Assembly: GCF_026230105.1 (NCBI RefSeq)
Contig: NC_079478.1
Span: forward strand, 22,769,653-22,833,652
Direction of reading: 5' to 3'
DNA: 64,000 nt
Source: Diorhabda sublineata
Taxonomy: Eukaryota; Arthropoda; Insecta; Coleoptera; Chrysomelidae
Below, piece after piece: positions 47,960 through 58,323 of the stretch (position 1 is the stretch's first letter; the number at the start of each line of letters is the position of its first letter). A program made the translations under genes and the position numbers. The notes under the pieces are model-generated. The model was not told where the DNA came from, did not search any database, and saw nothing but the letters and a program-made list of their open reading frames with translations.

Positions 47960-48590
47960 TTTACAGGACCTAGCACGCATGAAAAAATCAACTCATATAC
48001 CCTTATATAAATGGAATGGTAAAAATCGCAATAAGGGAGGAAGTAGCCAACCAATTTCCACAATAGGAAATTGAAGAAATAATAATAAATGATAAACTCA
48101 CAATTCTACGTAACGTTTTTGTTGTGGCCGCCTAATTTTAGGGGCGCATTATCCAATAAATTACAAAATAAATTTGGAGCTTCCCACTTTTTTCAGCGAC
48201 ACTACACATACTAACACAAACACCCTAGAAAACCAACGAAAGAAAAATTCGAGATTTTGTGTTATCCCAATCGACTACCAGAACCTTGGCTTTTCCATCA
48301 ATGCAGATCGTTATTGTACCACTTTGACAATCTCACGTGAAGTTATCCCACTGAAATGGTTGTGCATATTAAGTTAAGGTGTTATCTTGTAAAATAATGA
48401 GAGGTCTCCTTCCACTAGAGTGGAAAATCTGAAGCTACTCCCCGTACAACCTAGATTATGTTACAGAAGTCAATGACTGATACAGAAATTTTATCAAACG
48501 AGGATGGTTCCAGAAGTACGAGGCCTGAACTACACATGGTTGTAGTTGCTATTAGAAAGGTCACAGGTACAGAATATGTTTCAAGTTTGA
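47960..48590. other. No recognised gene
   Basis: A 67-codon plus-strand frame at 48174-48377 has no recognisable motif; nothing else is supported. Confidence 0.45.
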
Positions 48591-48599
48591 AGACGTTAC

Positions 48600-48985
48600 G
48601 TTATTTAGTATTCGTTTTGCAGTAATCAATAGCGAACGTTTTCAGTGAATTTGTAGTATCAACGGCGAATTGATGCGCAACGTTTGCGCAAAGAAATCAA
48701 GCAGAAATGATCGCATTTAGCTAAGAAGAAAGTGTTGTTTCATCAAGACAATGCACCAGCTCACACATTCGCCATTGCAATAGCCAAAATTAATGATTTA
48801 ATGTTTGAACCTCATACACCCTATTCGTCAGATTTAGCCCTTTCGGATAATTTCCTTTTACCAGTTAATAGTAATTTTCAGGAGTTAGTATAAAGGATTG
48901 TTAGTATAAAAAGGGTATTGAATTTATTGAACATCGCTGGGCAAAGTGAATTGCGCTAAGTGGAGATTATGTTCAAAATAAATAT
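48600..48985 (+). pseudogene. mariner transposase C-terminal relic
   Basis: On the plus strand LRKEIKQK, one stop, SHLAKKKVLFHQDNAPAHTF (about 48680-48770) contains an intact second catalytic Asp, and INDLMFEPHTPYSSDLALSD (about 48785-48845) the third. A degraded tail then runs to about 48985 and includes EFIEHRWAKCIALSGDYV-like sequence with shifts. The N-terminal half and first Asp are absent. It is closest to the relic at 32285-32910, judged by the shared KKKVLFHQDNAP and SDYFLFP type blocks. No TIRs were seen. Confidence 0.8.
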
Positions 48986-48989
48986 ATTG

Positions 48990-49365
48990 TTTTTCCTTAT
49001 CCTCGTTTATAATGATGAAACAGCACTTCAGCCCATGATATTAGTACTTATTAGTCATAAGTATCATAAAATACTTTGATTCCAATAAAAATTTAAACTG
49101 AAACGTAAACAACTTTCAATTAAAAAATATTTATTTAGATGACCAAAAGATGACATTAATATTTGAGAATGATTTAGGGCATATATCTGACGTAGAGTAA
49201 CCATTTCCAGCATTATTGTATCCAAAAATGAATTGGTAATTGCATCCGAGAGTATTGAAAGGAAATATTCCTAAAATTAATTTTCTAGTTCATAACAGAG
49301 GATATTAATACAAATTTTGGCGTTGAAGTAGGTTTTCCACTGGAATAACTTTTCGTTAGAGGCAG
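48990..49365. other. No recognised gene
   Basis: AT-rich, no supported feature. Confidence 0.5.
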
Positions 49366-49369
49366 ACTT

Positions 49370-49455
49370 AAAGATTATAAGTTGGTTAGCGAAAAACGCA
49401 TCAAACATTGTAGTTATGTAATTGTGAGTATAATTGTAGTGGCAGTAAATAGTAT
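49370..49455 (+). repeat. Dispersed stem-loop repeat, copy 4 (worn)
   Basis: GATTATAAGTTGGTTAGCGA then AAAACGCATC and TATGTAATTGTGAGTATAAT follow the order of the copy at 47868-47915, with more substitutions. Confidence 0.7.
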
Positions 49456-49955
49456 CTAAAATATGAACTATTCCGAAAATTTCAACCAAAATTTCGAAGT
49501 AACCTGTGACACAGTTCATTTGAATAGTTATCACTATCTATCTGGGTAGAAATGGATACAAGCGTTTCACAGTGAATATTTTGTACAAAGAACACTGGAA
49601 TACATATTTTTGAATATATAGAAATATTCATTCAGTCAGTCAATTCATGACTATACTTGGATGTTTTAATATTATAGTCTCATACATGTAAGAAACAGTG
49701 GATATAATGAAAAAAGTTGAATGAAAAATTATGTAGCGTCACGCATCAATTTTATTTTTGAGAATATCTCTTGAGTCTCTAGAGAAAAGCTTTATATATT
49801 CAGGTGTGAAATAAATGCGTGCTACGCATTCAAAAGCAAAAGGAGAAACAAAAGTGACTTCATCTTGCGAAGTAACGTCGAGTGGATATAAAATTGTTAT
49901 TCATAAGCTAACAGATTGACAGAATATGGAAAATGTCTTCAAATTTCATTTGAAT
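49456..49955. other. No recognised gene
   Basis: AT-rich, no supported feature. Confidence 0.5.
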
Positions 49956-49959
49956 ATAC

Positions 49960-50130
49960 TTCCCTCCCCTCGCCACGTACCTTTCCATACGTTTTGTTCA
50001 TTGATCGAAACAGTGCTAGAAGTCTTCTTTGGTGAGTGCCTTTAGAAGCTCTGCCGTGTTTTGTTTTACCGCTTCCATCGACTCAAATCGGGTCCTTCTC
50101 AAAGCAGATCTTTTTCTAACCTTTTAAGGA
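49960..50130 (-). pseudogene. mariner C-terminal scrap of the 2190 family
   Basis: The minus strand reads KDLL, then in the adjoining frame TRFESMEAVKQNTAELLKAL and a tail to about 49960. It is nearly the same as the C-terminus at 2820-2920 in the TIR-bounded element (FESMEVVKQKT), and the two share long nucleotide stretches such as CCCGATTTGAGTCGATGGAA. No TIR remains. Confidence 0.8.
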
Positions 50131-50134
50131 AATC

Positions 50135-50625
50135 TGAGCAGACACGTTGAGGCACGAGTTCTGGGTCAGGACTCGGATGTTTTGGCACCAACTTCTCACA
50201 GACAATACATTAAAACAATCGGATAATTCTGAGGATATGTTACCAAATTTGAAAAAGAGTGATATATATGGAATATCTGTGGAGATTGTGACGGAAAATA
50301 TATTGGGCAGATTGAGAGATTCGTTAATGTCAGATTTTAAAAGCACTTAACTCATTCAAAATAAGGACGGACCAAAAAATCACGCCGCAAGTCATAATCA
50401 TGTAATGAATATTAATAATCCAAAATTGATAAAAAAATTATCCAATAATAAAAAAATGGTTGCATTTGAAAGCATTTTAATTACTAAAAACAGCTCAAAT
50501 AGAGACAAAGACATAATCCTTACTTTATAATTTAGTAGTTAAGAAAGTAATGATTCTCGCTGAAATTATTTGTCACGGCAGAGAATTGGTGATAAAAAGT
50601 AGTATATAACAGATAAGTCAAGTTA
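50135..50625. other. No recognised gene
   Basis: A 67-codon plus-strand frame (50147-50350) and its minus-strand mirror have no family motif. Confidence 0.45.
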
Positions 50626-50629
50626 ATAG

Positions 50630-50712
50630 GTGTTAGTTTCCCTCCAGTGTCTGAAGACGATAATTTGGCTGTGTTGGTGTAGTGGTAGGGTGAACAGTGT
50701 GTTCAGTATAGA
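50630..50712 (+). repeat. Dispersed stem-loop repeat, copy 5
   Basis: GTGTCTGAAGACGATAATTT, GGCTGTGTTGGTGTAGTGGT and AGGGTGAACAGTGTGTTCAG give the best match to the CTGAAGA form of the core. The stretch between the hairpin and the GTGTTGG block is deleted, so the GAAA side is missing. Confidence 0.8.
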
Positions 50713-50714
50713 TA

Positions 50715-51395
50715 CGAATCAAGACAATCAATTGCTTAGCAAATTATGTTCCTTGTGCCCTTCCAAATTTGGTAGGATCATGTGCTATTGAATCAATAAC
50801 AGAAGTAGTAAACTACAATTTATCGACCATTGTTTTCTAAAGATTGTAGCAACGCATAAATAATTAGAGAATCATGATTCAGTAACCCTTTGTACACGTG
50901 AGATTAATATCAATGAAGGAACAAAAAGTAAGACACAACATTATTTAATAAAGACTATAATTGATCTATTAAAAATTAACATCTTATCCACAGAGGTAAA
51001 TTAACCAATTGAATTATAATACTATTAAAAAACTGTTCACTTTATTCAAGGGAAAAAAATAGAACCACATCAGCCGCCATCTTGAAAAAGAGAAAAAATA
51101 CTTGATCTAGAATAATTTACTCCCACCAAGAGTGTAATTTTTCTATTGAGTCGATAGTTTTTCAGTGTATATTCCATAGAAAGTTTTTCTTAAAAACTAA
51201 CATAAACAAATGCTTGGGATGGATTGTTTCGATTTTTTTCGTCTCTAAAATTCCGGCATTTCAAATATTTTGTCGCCCCAAGCCTGGGACTCACGGTCCT
51301 AATGCCATCACTGAATACCTCGACAAATATTGAATTACGTCTCCTCCCATTCCGACTTGAGTTTAGATAAAAAAGTCAGTAAATATCAACAAAAA
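50715..51395. other. No recognised gene
   Basis: AT-rich, no supported feature. Confidence 0.5.
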
Positions 51396-51399
51396 TATT

Positions 51400-51655
51400 A
51401 ATTTATGGAACGAAGCTTCCATATAAAAAAAGGAAAATATCAATAATTTTATTCATTTAATAATTTTATCCTTATTGACAATAATTCTCAATAATGTGTA
51501 TATGAAATGAAAAATGAGCTCAAATGACATGAATTGACGTCCACTAAAGCCAACTGACGTGTATTGTTATACGATGTCTTATAATGTCTATTGAGGTTGA
51601 TTGGTGTCGATTGACATGATGTCATTTGAGGTCATTTGGCCTATGAGATCTATAT
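51400..51655. repeat. Dispersed repeat, copy 2, with inverted ends
   Basis: It is homologous to 38020-38190. Here CTCAAATGACATGAATTGAC (51519) is matched in reverse complement by GTCGATTGACATGATGTCAT then TTGAG near 51606-51630, so the segment from about 51515 to 51640 can fold back on itself. This could be one end of a MITE or fold-back element. Confidence 0.65.
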
Positions 51656-51699
51656 GATCATATTCTGGTTAATTCAATTATTTCTTTCCTGATAAAGTC

Positions 51700-52440
51700 C
51701 AAAAGTTCTTTCATTTTAGCACATTTCAAAATGACACTATTCCCAATTGCCTTAAGACATTTATATTTATATCTCTGCATAAAGGGGCAGATAAAAATCA
51801 GGCATCGAAACATCGCCCAATTGCACTCCTTCTTATGATATCTAAGATCATAGAAGGATTGATCAAAAAGATTCTGTTTAAATATAAAATAATTACTTGG
51901 GTTTTTAAGTAACAATTGCACAAATTATGCTGAACAGCACTGCAACAATTTTTTGTGATTGTTCTAAGGCTTTCGATTGTATTAATAATAATATTTCAAT
52001 TAACAAATTGCATTACTACGGTTTCTGGGGAAACCTCTCGCATGGTTTAAGTCATACTTTACCAGCAGAAGCTCGTAAGGGTTTATACAATGATGTGTTC
52101 TTGTGAACCTTGTGAGTACTAGGCCTTATTTTTTTTCTTCTTTTTATAAACGACATCGCCTATCTAGACATTTGTGACCATTATCTACCTACTCTACATT
52201 CAGAATTAGTTAAGGACTCAATATTTTACAATGCAAAAAAATGCACAATCAATTTCCAATTGAAATAAATCGAAATCATGTTTTCCCGCATTCCGCAATA
52301 ATTTGCGGGCATATTTACTAGAAATGCCTTCTACACTGTAAACGACTTTTATTCTAATAATAATATTGAATTCCGGACATGCTGCATACTAATTTAATTT
52401 TTGCTATGAACTTTGCTATGAATTTTTTAACAATAAAGCT
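51700..52440 (+). pseudogene. Jockey-like non-LTR RT relic joined to its own 3' end
   Basis: Plus-strand RT blocks are readable: LHKGADKNQASKHRPIALLL and MISKIIEGLIKKILF (about 51780-51885, family: NYRPI.LL....KI.E). After shifts FCDCSKAFDCINNNISINKL (about 51948-52010) carries the first RT catalytic Asp region, and FFLLFINDIAYLD (52130-52170) follows GP.LF.IFINDI. The FADD block should come next, but the sequence jumps to the extreme C-terminal/3' UTR region (SIFYNAKKCTINF, 52210-52260), homologous to 1400-1625 in reverse complement. It is an internally deleted copy. An AATAAA lies near 52430. Confidence 0.78.
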
Positions 52441-52459
52441 TTTCTCTTTCTCTAAATTC

Positions 52460-53940
52460 AAACAACGAGAGCTCGCTTCATGTGAGGATATATCACTGCT
52501 ACAGATAGATGAATGGACGGACAAAAACTAGTGAATGCGCTTTTTTGTGAAAAATTCAGTAAAAAGTTACGTGGCAGATGCTTGCGAATTACATTATTCC
52601 ATTACTTGATGTATTATCGTAGTGAGAACGATACAGTATTGTTCCATGGAGCAGACTCATTGATTTTCTGACAACATAATACGATTTGCCACGTATGTTA
52701 TTACACCAATTCAATACATTTTGTGTTGTTATAATAGCATAGTTAGTACTCGTTTCAATTTCTCCCTCACTAATATCAATTTTACGTGAAGTTATAAATT
52801 TGCTACATAATCAGAGATCCTCCGCCCGCCAATTATTGGATAATAATGGTGATAGATATAATAGCATGACCAGGTGACAACCAAAATATAATATATTGCA
52901 AGTTACATGCCAGCAGAAAATATCCAATGTTACGTTGCGTAATATGTGAATGAGATACCAACACTATGATTAAAATGTAGACCACGCACTATTATCCTTT
53001 GAAAATAATTAGATGAATATATTGTTACTATCCACAACATTCAAACAACAATACATATTCACTTTTCGAAATTTACTATTGAATATGAAATCGATGTTTC
53101 GTTTTGATTCTATTAGTCCAGTGATCACAGCTCCTGACCCACGAAAATTAGTTATGTCGCTGATTTTCTGGATTGAGGTAGTTTTCAGGGTGCTATATCG
53201 ATACAGTGAAAGTACATCAAAAGCGATATATTTTTGTTTAAATTTTCAAAATTCCGAGTTTTGCAAATAACTCGAAAAATATACCAATTTTTGGAAAAAG
53301 TGAAAAGATCAAAAATGTAGTTTAAGAAATTTTATACAAAAAAGGTTACTAGTAATGTTTCCCTAAGAGCCGTCATTTTATTGTAAAATGCGCTCAAGCT
53401 TCGGGGTCGCATTTTATTAAAAAGTTTTCGCGCCACGTAGAGTCTGAGGGCAATTACGAACCCGGCTAAAGAAGAAACTGCTGTATCTCGTCGAAAACTC
53501 AACATTTCGGGGTGAAGTAAAGTGAATTTTACTCGTTAGAGTCTATACTTTCCAGCTTTATGTGTAAAAAAATTCAGACTTGTAAAATTTTTTTGGAAAA
53601 CAACACGAACGGGATTGTTGTTTGCAGGTTACCTGGGTGAACTTAAAATACATGCGTCTGTGACTCTGCTACATCCAGCAGCGAACCCATGCTTGAGGTC
53701 GTCAATTAGACAATTACCTTTAAAATGAGACCAATTATACCTTTGCACTCACTCTGTGATAGGAAAAAAACAACTTTTATTAATGTTAGATTTTTTCATA
53801 CCTAGTTGACAAGTTTAGTTACTTTTATATACGTTGTTGAATACTAGCCATTTTCGCAGAACAATGAGAGTTGTCGAGCTTCAATTTCCTCTTCAAATAA
53901 GAGCTGCAAGACGACATTATTTTCTTAAATCTTTTTTGCG
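52460..53940. other. No recognised gene
   Basis: A plus-strand 85-codon frame (53013-53270) lacks motifs. The part at 53340-53560 is more GC-rich than its flanks (CTTCGGGGTCGCATTTTATT) and may be transposon DNA, but I could not place it. Confidence 0.45.
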
Positions 53941-53949
53941 GTTTTGGAG

Positions 53950-54105
53950 GGTAGAAAAAGATTTTCATGGTTGAAAAACCTTCGAGATTGGTTCCATGTA
54001 CGTGATACCATAAATCTAATACGCATGACTGAAGATCGTGTGGAATTCCAAAGGATGATTGTCAACTTTCGTTAGAATGAAACAGGCACTGGAAGAAGAA
54101 GAAGG
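53950..54105 (+). mobile_element. Non-LTR 3' end with GAA tail, inserted against copia
   Basis: The plus strand reads KRFSWLKNLRDWFHVRDTIN, then IRMTEDRVEFQRMIVNFR and a stop. These are the last residues of an endonuclease/RT non-LTR ORF2 (family: LR.W.G ... A..R..... M.ANLR). It ends in a purine tail, GGAAGAAGAAGAAGG (54091-54105), after which copia sequence starts at once. The element is heavily 5'-truncated. Confidence 0.7.
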
Positions 54106-54990
54106 TGTACTTAAAGGCTTACAATCTGCCATATTAAACTTACTCAATACTGCTTTAATATATGTGCTTTGATCTAGTGTTGTTTCTTTATTTTGTCTAT
54201 CAACCCTGATACCTAAGAAGCGTTTTAAAATGTATTCATAAAGTAATGTTTGAAATTCTTCATTGCATTTTTATCTGCAGTACAAATCACTAGATCAAAC
54301 ACATATAGTACAATGTAAATATGTTTAGAGGTATCTCCTATATCCTTTAAAAGTTCTTTCAAATACTTCTAACAAACATATGGCAGCTTGTTTTAGGCCA
54401 TATAATGTTTTGTTAAGTTTACAGACCTGATTGTCCTCACTTTCTACACCCTCATGTACTTGCATATATATTTCCTCTTTTAGGTCATTGGACTAACAAA
54501 TTATGTTGAAAGACTAGTAAAAATCTAAAAGTTGAAATTCTTGCAACTGGAGCAAATGTTTCATCATAATCTGCCAGATACTTTTGACTAAAACCGCTAG
54601 CGACTAAAAGAGCTTCATACGTTCCAAACTCATCGTTCTTTGAAATAAATATCCATTTACAGTCTTCAATATTTTTATTACTTGGTTTTGGTACTGAAGT
54701 CCAAGTTATATTTTTCAACAAAGATTCTAATTCATTATTATCATTAATAATATCATTAATTTTCTTATATGAATTAGGAATAGGATATACCATGGATTGT
54801 GCACATCGTATATGATAGTCAGGTATATTATTTTCATTATGTGAAACTTTGCTATTATGTTTGAGTCTATTACTTCGTCTAAGCACTACACTACCATTAT
54901 AAGAATTGTCGGTTTGTTTTCCAACTTTGTTTATTTGTATGTCGTAAAGTTGAGTTGTATTTTGTGTATTTTCAATGTTACGTCGGATAT
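54106..54990 (-). pseudogene. Ty1/copia RT relic
   Basis: From about 54890 the minus strand gives LRRSNRLKHNSKVS, the RRS.R stretch between integrase and RT, then WIFISKNDEFGTYEALLVAS and GFSQKYLADYDETFAPVARI (family: ARLVA.GF.Q..G.DY.ETFAPV). It continues in other frames with EEIYMQVHEGVESEDNQVCK, LNKTLYGLKQA (about 54445-54385) and FLGIRVDRQNKETTLDQSTY, then SKFNMADCKPLSTP (about 54140-54105). The YVDD block is present only as a scrap (VFDLVICT). Integrase, RNase H and LTRs were not found. It ends against the non-LTR tail at 54105. Confidence 0.88.
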
Positions 54991-55254
54991 TTCCAGTGCT
55001 TGAATGTATGCAACAATGTATTTAGTTATTTGTAAGGTGAAAGAACTCAACTCACTCGTAATTTATTCTCTTTTTGGCCGTATCATGGTTCGTATGAACT
55101 AGAGGTTGAACATTAACTAAATAAACGCTATATGAGCTAGAAACCTAGAAGTTTGATTAGAGTATAACTTTCAGGGTTTTCCTCTCGTTCTGTGTATAGT
55201 CATCCTCCGAAACAATATTGAGTTTTGTTGATGAGATTCTCAGCCAAAGAGTTT

Positions 55255-55602
55255 TCATCTAATTGAACAGCTTCCTTCAAATACGTCAATAGTAGCATAT
55301 ATTATTTTTTTAAGACTCAACTCAACTCTGTCAGTAGGGAGGTTTGGTATGGCAAGTATATTCACTAAGCGACCAGTGAGCTGTTCTAGACAAAGTTCCC
55401 AATTAGCTAGGTTTGAGTTTCTGAAATCCAGCGTTTTGTAATCTGTGTCCTTGTTCACTCTTGGTGGTCCTGAGATCTTCATTGCCACTCTCCATATAGA
55501 AATGTCCTTCACAATTTTATTATTGAAATGTTCATCACCCTTTTCATAAGGTTTGAATATAAATGAGCTATGATTAATATTATGATGAATTGATATTTTC
55601 AA
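55255..55602 (-). pseudogene. ORF resembling a non-LTR endonuclease-RT linker
   Basis: This is an open frame of 115 codons. Its second half (RVNKDTDYKTLDFRNSNLAN, WELCLEQLTGRL, then LPTDRVELSLKKIIYATIDV) resembles the segment between endonuclease and RT in non-LTR elements, where a W..F...L stretch is followed by a helix with DVE. The first half (HHNINHSSFIF) could be a worn SDH.P..F end of the endonuclease. No catalytic residues are present to confirm this, and it might instead be an unrelated ORF. Confidence 0.35.
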
Positions 55603-55609
55603 CTATTTA

Positions 55610-56895
55610 AAAACATTTCATTCAATTAAAATATTAATACGATTAGATAATATCTTGGATCTATTCTTTCTTCTCTTCTTGTAACCTTAAAAGAAGTACG
55701 TAAAATGTGTACTTTATTAACGACATGCTGTATTACAATTATTGAGTGCTTACACGGCCGAGTCGTTTACCTTAAATGACACATGTGTACAAAGTTAGTA
55801 AATAATTAAGATTTATGAAGCAAAATTGCCAATAACTGAGATCAGGGAAGGAAAAGGTTCACGAACATAAACATTTTATTATAGTTTGATCACAAAATGA
55901 TTACTATCCCGAGCGCAATTCTGGCCACAAGAAACGGGTATATGGAGGGCTATAAAAGTGCAAAGGGAGATTGGACACCAGAATCGAGCCATTAGTCAAA
56001 ATGGAGACACATTTTCTTGGCGAATTCAAGATTGAGATACGCAGTAATATACGATCGTTGGTCAAGAAAATGCCGTCGCCACGTAACCGTTATAAAATAT
56101 GTCCCACGATGGTATACTAAAACGAAAATGAATTTTCTACTTGGGAGAAAATATTTGTGTAGAACACTTCGATGTTCGGTTTAGTTTTTTTTTTGTTAAT
56201 GATCTAAATACGATAAAAAAATTCTAGTGCTCAACGAAACAACATATATGATTAGTTATTTTCCAATCAAAACATATCCAATTAAAAAATAATTATTTTG
56301 TTAACATTTGGTGGGTGTCGATAAAACTAGGAAGTTCAAATGCTGAAGTATTTGTGTATTTCCATTTTGTTATAACCAGGTCTAATTTTGACTAAACTCA
56401 AAATCTATTATGAGTTTATGTACAATGTTTTTCATAACAATTCCCCATGCTCAGCATTGTGTTAAGGTTAATTAGCAACGTACAGCTAATTTATTTCACT
56501 ACACTGTATCTAATTATCATCTAATACATTTTGTACACCATTTAGCGTCCACCTCAACACGCACATTACTCTGCTTTTCAATTCACCAATACGAAAGATT
56601 TAATTATCTTAAGTTTTCTTGCTATACCTGTAGAGTCATGGCGCTGAGTTCTGTTTTTCATTACTAATAATGGATATATTTTTTTAGTCTACACACTATA
56701 CATGTCTCATTTTGTCTATACCACTTAACGTCACTTCTTTCAAATTATTCTTCATTTTGTCTTCGTTGCGTACATTACTTCGAATATTTTTTTTACTTCT
56801 AACTTACAGTTATATAAATACAGCGAAATATATAATCCACAAACTCAGAGAACAGTGAAATTCATTAACATTAAAAATTCAATTACTATTTTTAG
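55610..56895. other. No recognised gene; possible small promoter and ORF
   Basis: GGCTATAAAAGTGC at 55949-55962 looks like a TATA box. About 45 bp further an ATG (56000) opens a 39-codon frame, METHFLGEFKIEIRSNIRSL..., ending at TAA near 56120. It may be an LTR or transposon leader, a small gene or chance. The rest is AT-rich. Confidence 0.3.
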
Positions 56896-56899
56896 TAAA

Positions 56900-57499
56900 A
56901 TGCCACCCAAAAATCCCAACCTTAATGCCCGTAGCAAGAAGACTTGATGTGCACGTGTTGAAGGAGCTCATGAATCAGTCGAACAGAGAGCAGAAAGAAA
57001 AGCAGCTCAAAGAATTCGCACAGCTGAAATTCGTGCAAGATAACAGCGTGATAATCGTCGACAAGAAAATGCATTGAGAACCAGGCTGGCACGTCAACAA
57101 CATATAGAGAACAAAACCGAGAAAATCATCGAACCAACCGCGCAGTAACACGTGGATCATTTGTTCGTCCTGCATTTAATTATGAACATCAATTACTCGG
57201 CTGATTCCAAAGTTACTATTGGTGCGATGGTCAAAATATGCAATTATTGTCAGGCGTTAAAGTTTCGCAATGAAACACCTGGCATGTGTTGTGCATCAGA
57301 AAAAGTTGTATTGTCACCACTCCCTACTCCACCTGAACCTTTGAAATCCCTTCTTTCTGGCATTTCGAATGAATCAAAATTATTCTTGCGTAAAACACGA
57401 AAATTTAATTCTTGCTTCCAAATGACGTCGTTTGGATCATCCAAAGTTTGTGATTTGTCATCTGATGGTCGTAGTTTTGAGACAACATGCAAAATTTAA
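56900..57499 (+). pseudogene. Helitron Rep/helicase N-terminal relic
   Basis: From ATG at 56900 the frame reads MPPKNPNLNARSKKT, a stop, then a basic stretch (ESVEQRAERKAAQRIRTAEI, RRQENALRTRLARQQ) with further stops, as in the N-terminal region of arthropod Helitron proteins. From about 57205 VTIGAMVKICNYCQALKFRN follows, with CCASEKVVLSPLPTPPEPLK, SLLSGISNESKLF and CFQMTSFG. This is the cysteine-rich N-terminal block (C..C.A..F..E....CC..GKV.L) that precedes the Rep nuclease. The Rep HUH motif and helicase are absent; similarity stops at 57430. The open part of 115 codons at 57152 is only a segment of the original. Confidence 0.83.
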
Positions 57500-57584
57500 G
57501 CCCACGTATATTAGCTACACCTGTATGTGAGTTTGTTTGTAACTCTTCTTTGTAGCTTATTCCTGTCCCACCACTTTGAGATAT

Positions 57585-57660
57585 TTGCGTTCGTTAACCG
57601 AGAGAGCTGAAGCGTCAACCTCCAGGTTCACCGATTGTGGGTTCAAATCCCATTGTTTTT
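57585..57660 (+). ncRNA. tRNA-like sequence, perhaps a SINE head
   Basis: TTAACCGAGAGAGCTGAAGC (57594-57613) resembles the A-box side of class II tRNAs (GGCCGAG.GGT.AAGGCG), and GGTTCAAATCC (57640-57650) is a good B box with flanking pairing TGGG/CCCA. The interval between them is shorter than in a functional Leu or Ser tRNA and no proper anticodon arm can be drawn, so it is a tRNA pseudogene or SINE promoter rather than a working tRNA. Confidence 0.4.
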
Positions 57661-57749
57661 GTTTCGGTAATTTTTTTCTAGAAAATATCACTGCAAATTT
57701 TCTTTTTGCATCGCAAAAATTTTTACAATACCAAAAGATAAAGCATCAG

Positions 57750-58323
57750 CTGGAAACGGAAATTGTTACAAACTCGACCACAGCATAGATCGTGAAGCCG
57801 GTCCTCGTTGATTGTGATAACAAACCACCTATTCTCTAAACATTTTACATAGATAACACAGGGTTGGATCACTTTTTTTCATTAAAGTTTGAGCTCTAGA
57901 TGGATCTGCCAGCATAAGTGAATATGAAGTTAGCGAATTTGACACAACAGTTCAGGTTCAGACCCTCAGTCGACATTGATTTGGTTAGAGCAATAACATT
58001 GTCGTGATCCATCTCAGTATAGGTGATCTTTGGTTACTGGAAACGGAAATTGTTACAAACTCGACCACAGCATAGATCGTGAAGCCGGTCCTCGTTGATT
58101 GTGATAACAAACCACCTATTCTCTATGCATTTTACATAGATAACACAGGGTTGGATCACTTTTTTTCATTAAAGTTTGAGCTCTAGATGGATCTGCCAGC
58201 ATAAGTGAATATGAAGTTAGCGAATTTGACACAACAGTTCAAGTTCAGACCCTCAGTCGACATTGATTTGGTTAGAGCAATAACATTGTCGTGATCCATC
58301 TCAGTATAGGTGATCTTTGGTTA
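57750..58323. repeat. Recent 287-bp tandem duplication
   Basis: Two units, 57750-58036 and 58037-58323, both start CTGGAAACGGAAATTGTTAC and end GGTGATCTTTGGTTA. I find three differences: two near 57838/58125 (CTCTAAACAT against CTCTATGCAT) and one near 57953/58240 (CAGGTTCAG against CAAGTTCAG). Identity of about 99 percent indicates a young event or ongoing homogenisation. Confidence 0.95.

Noticed and set aside
55255..55602. Considered as a host gene because the frame is 115 codons long
   Set aside because: The second half fits the endonuclease-RT linker of non-LTR elements better; kept as a low-confidence pseudogene call.
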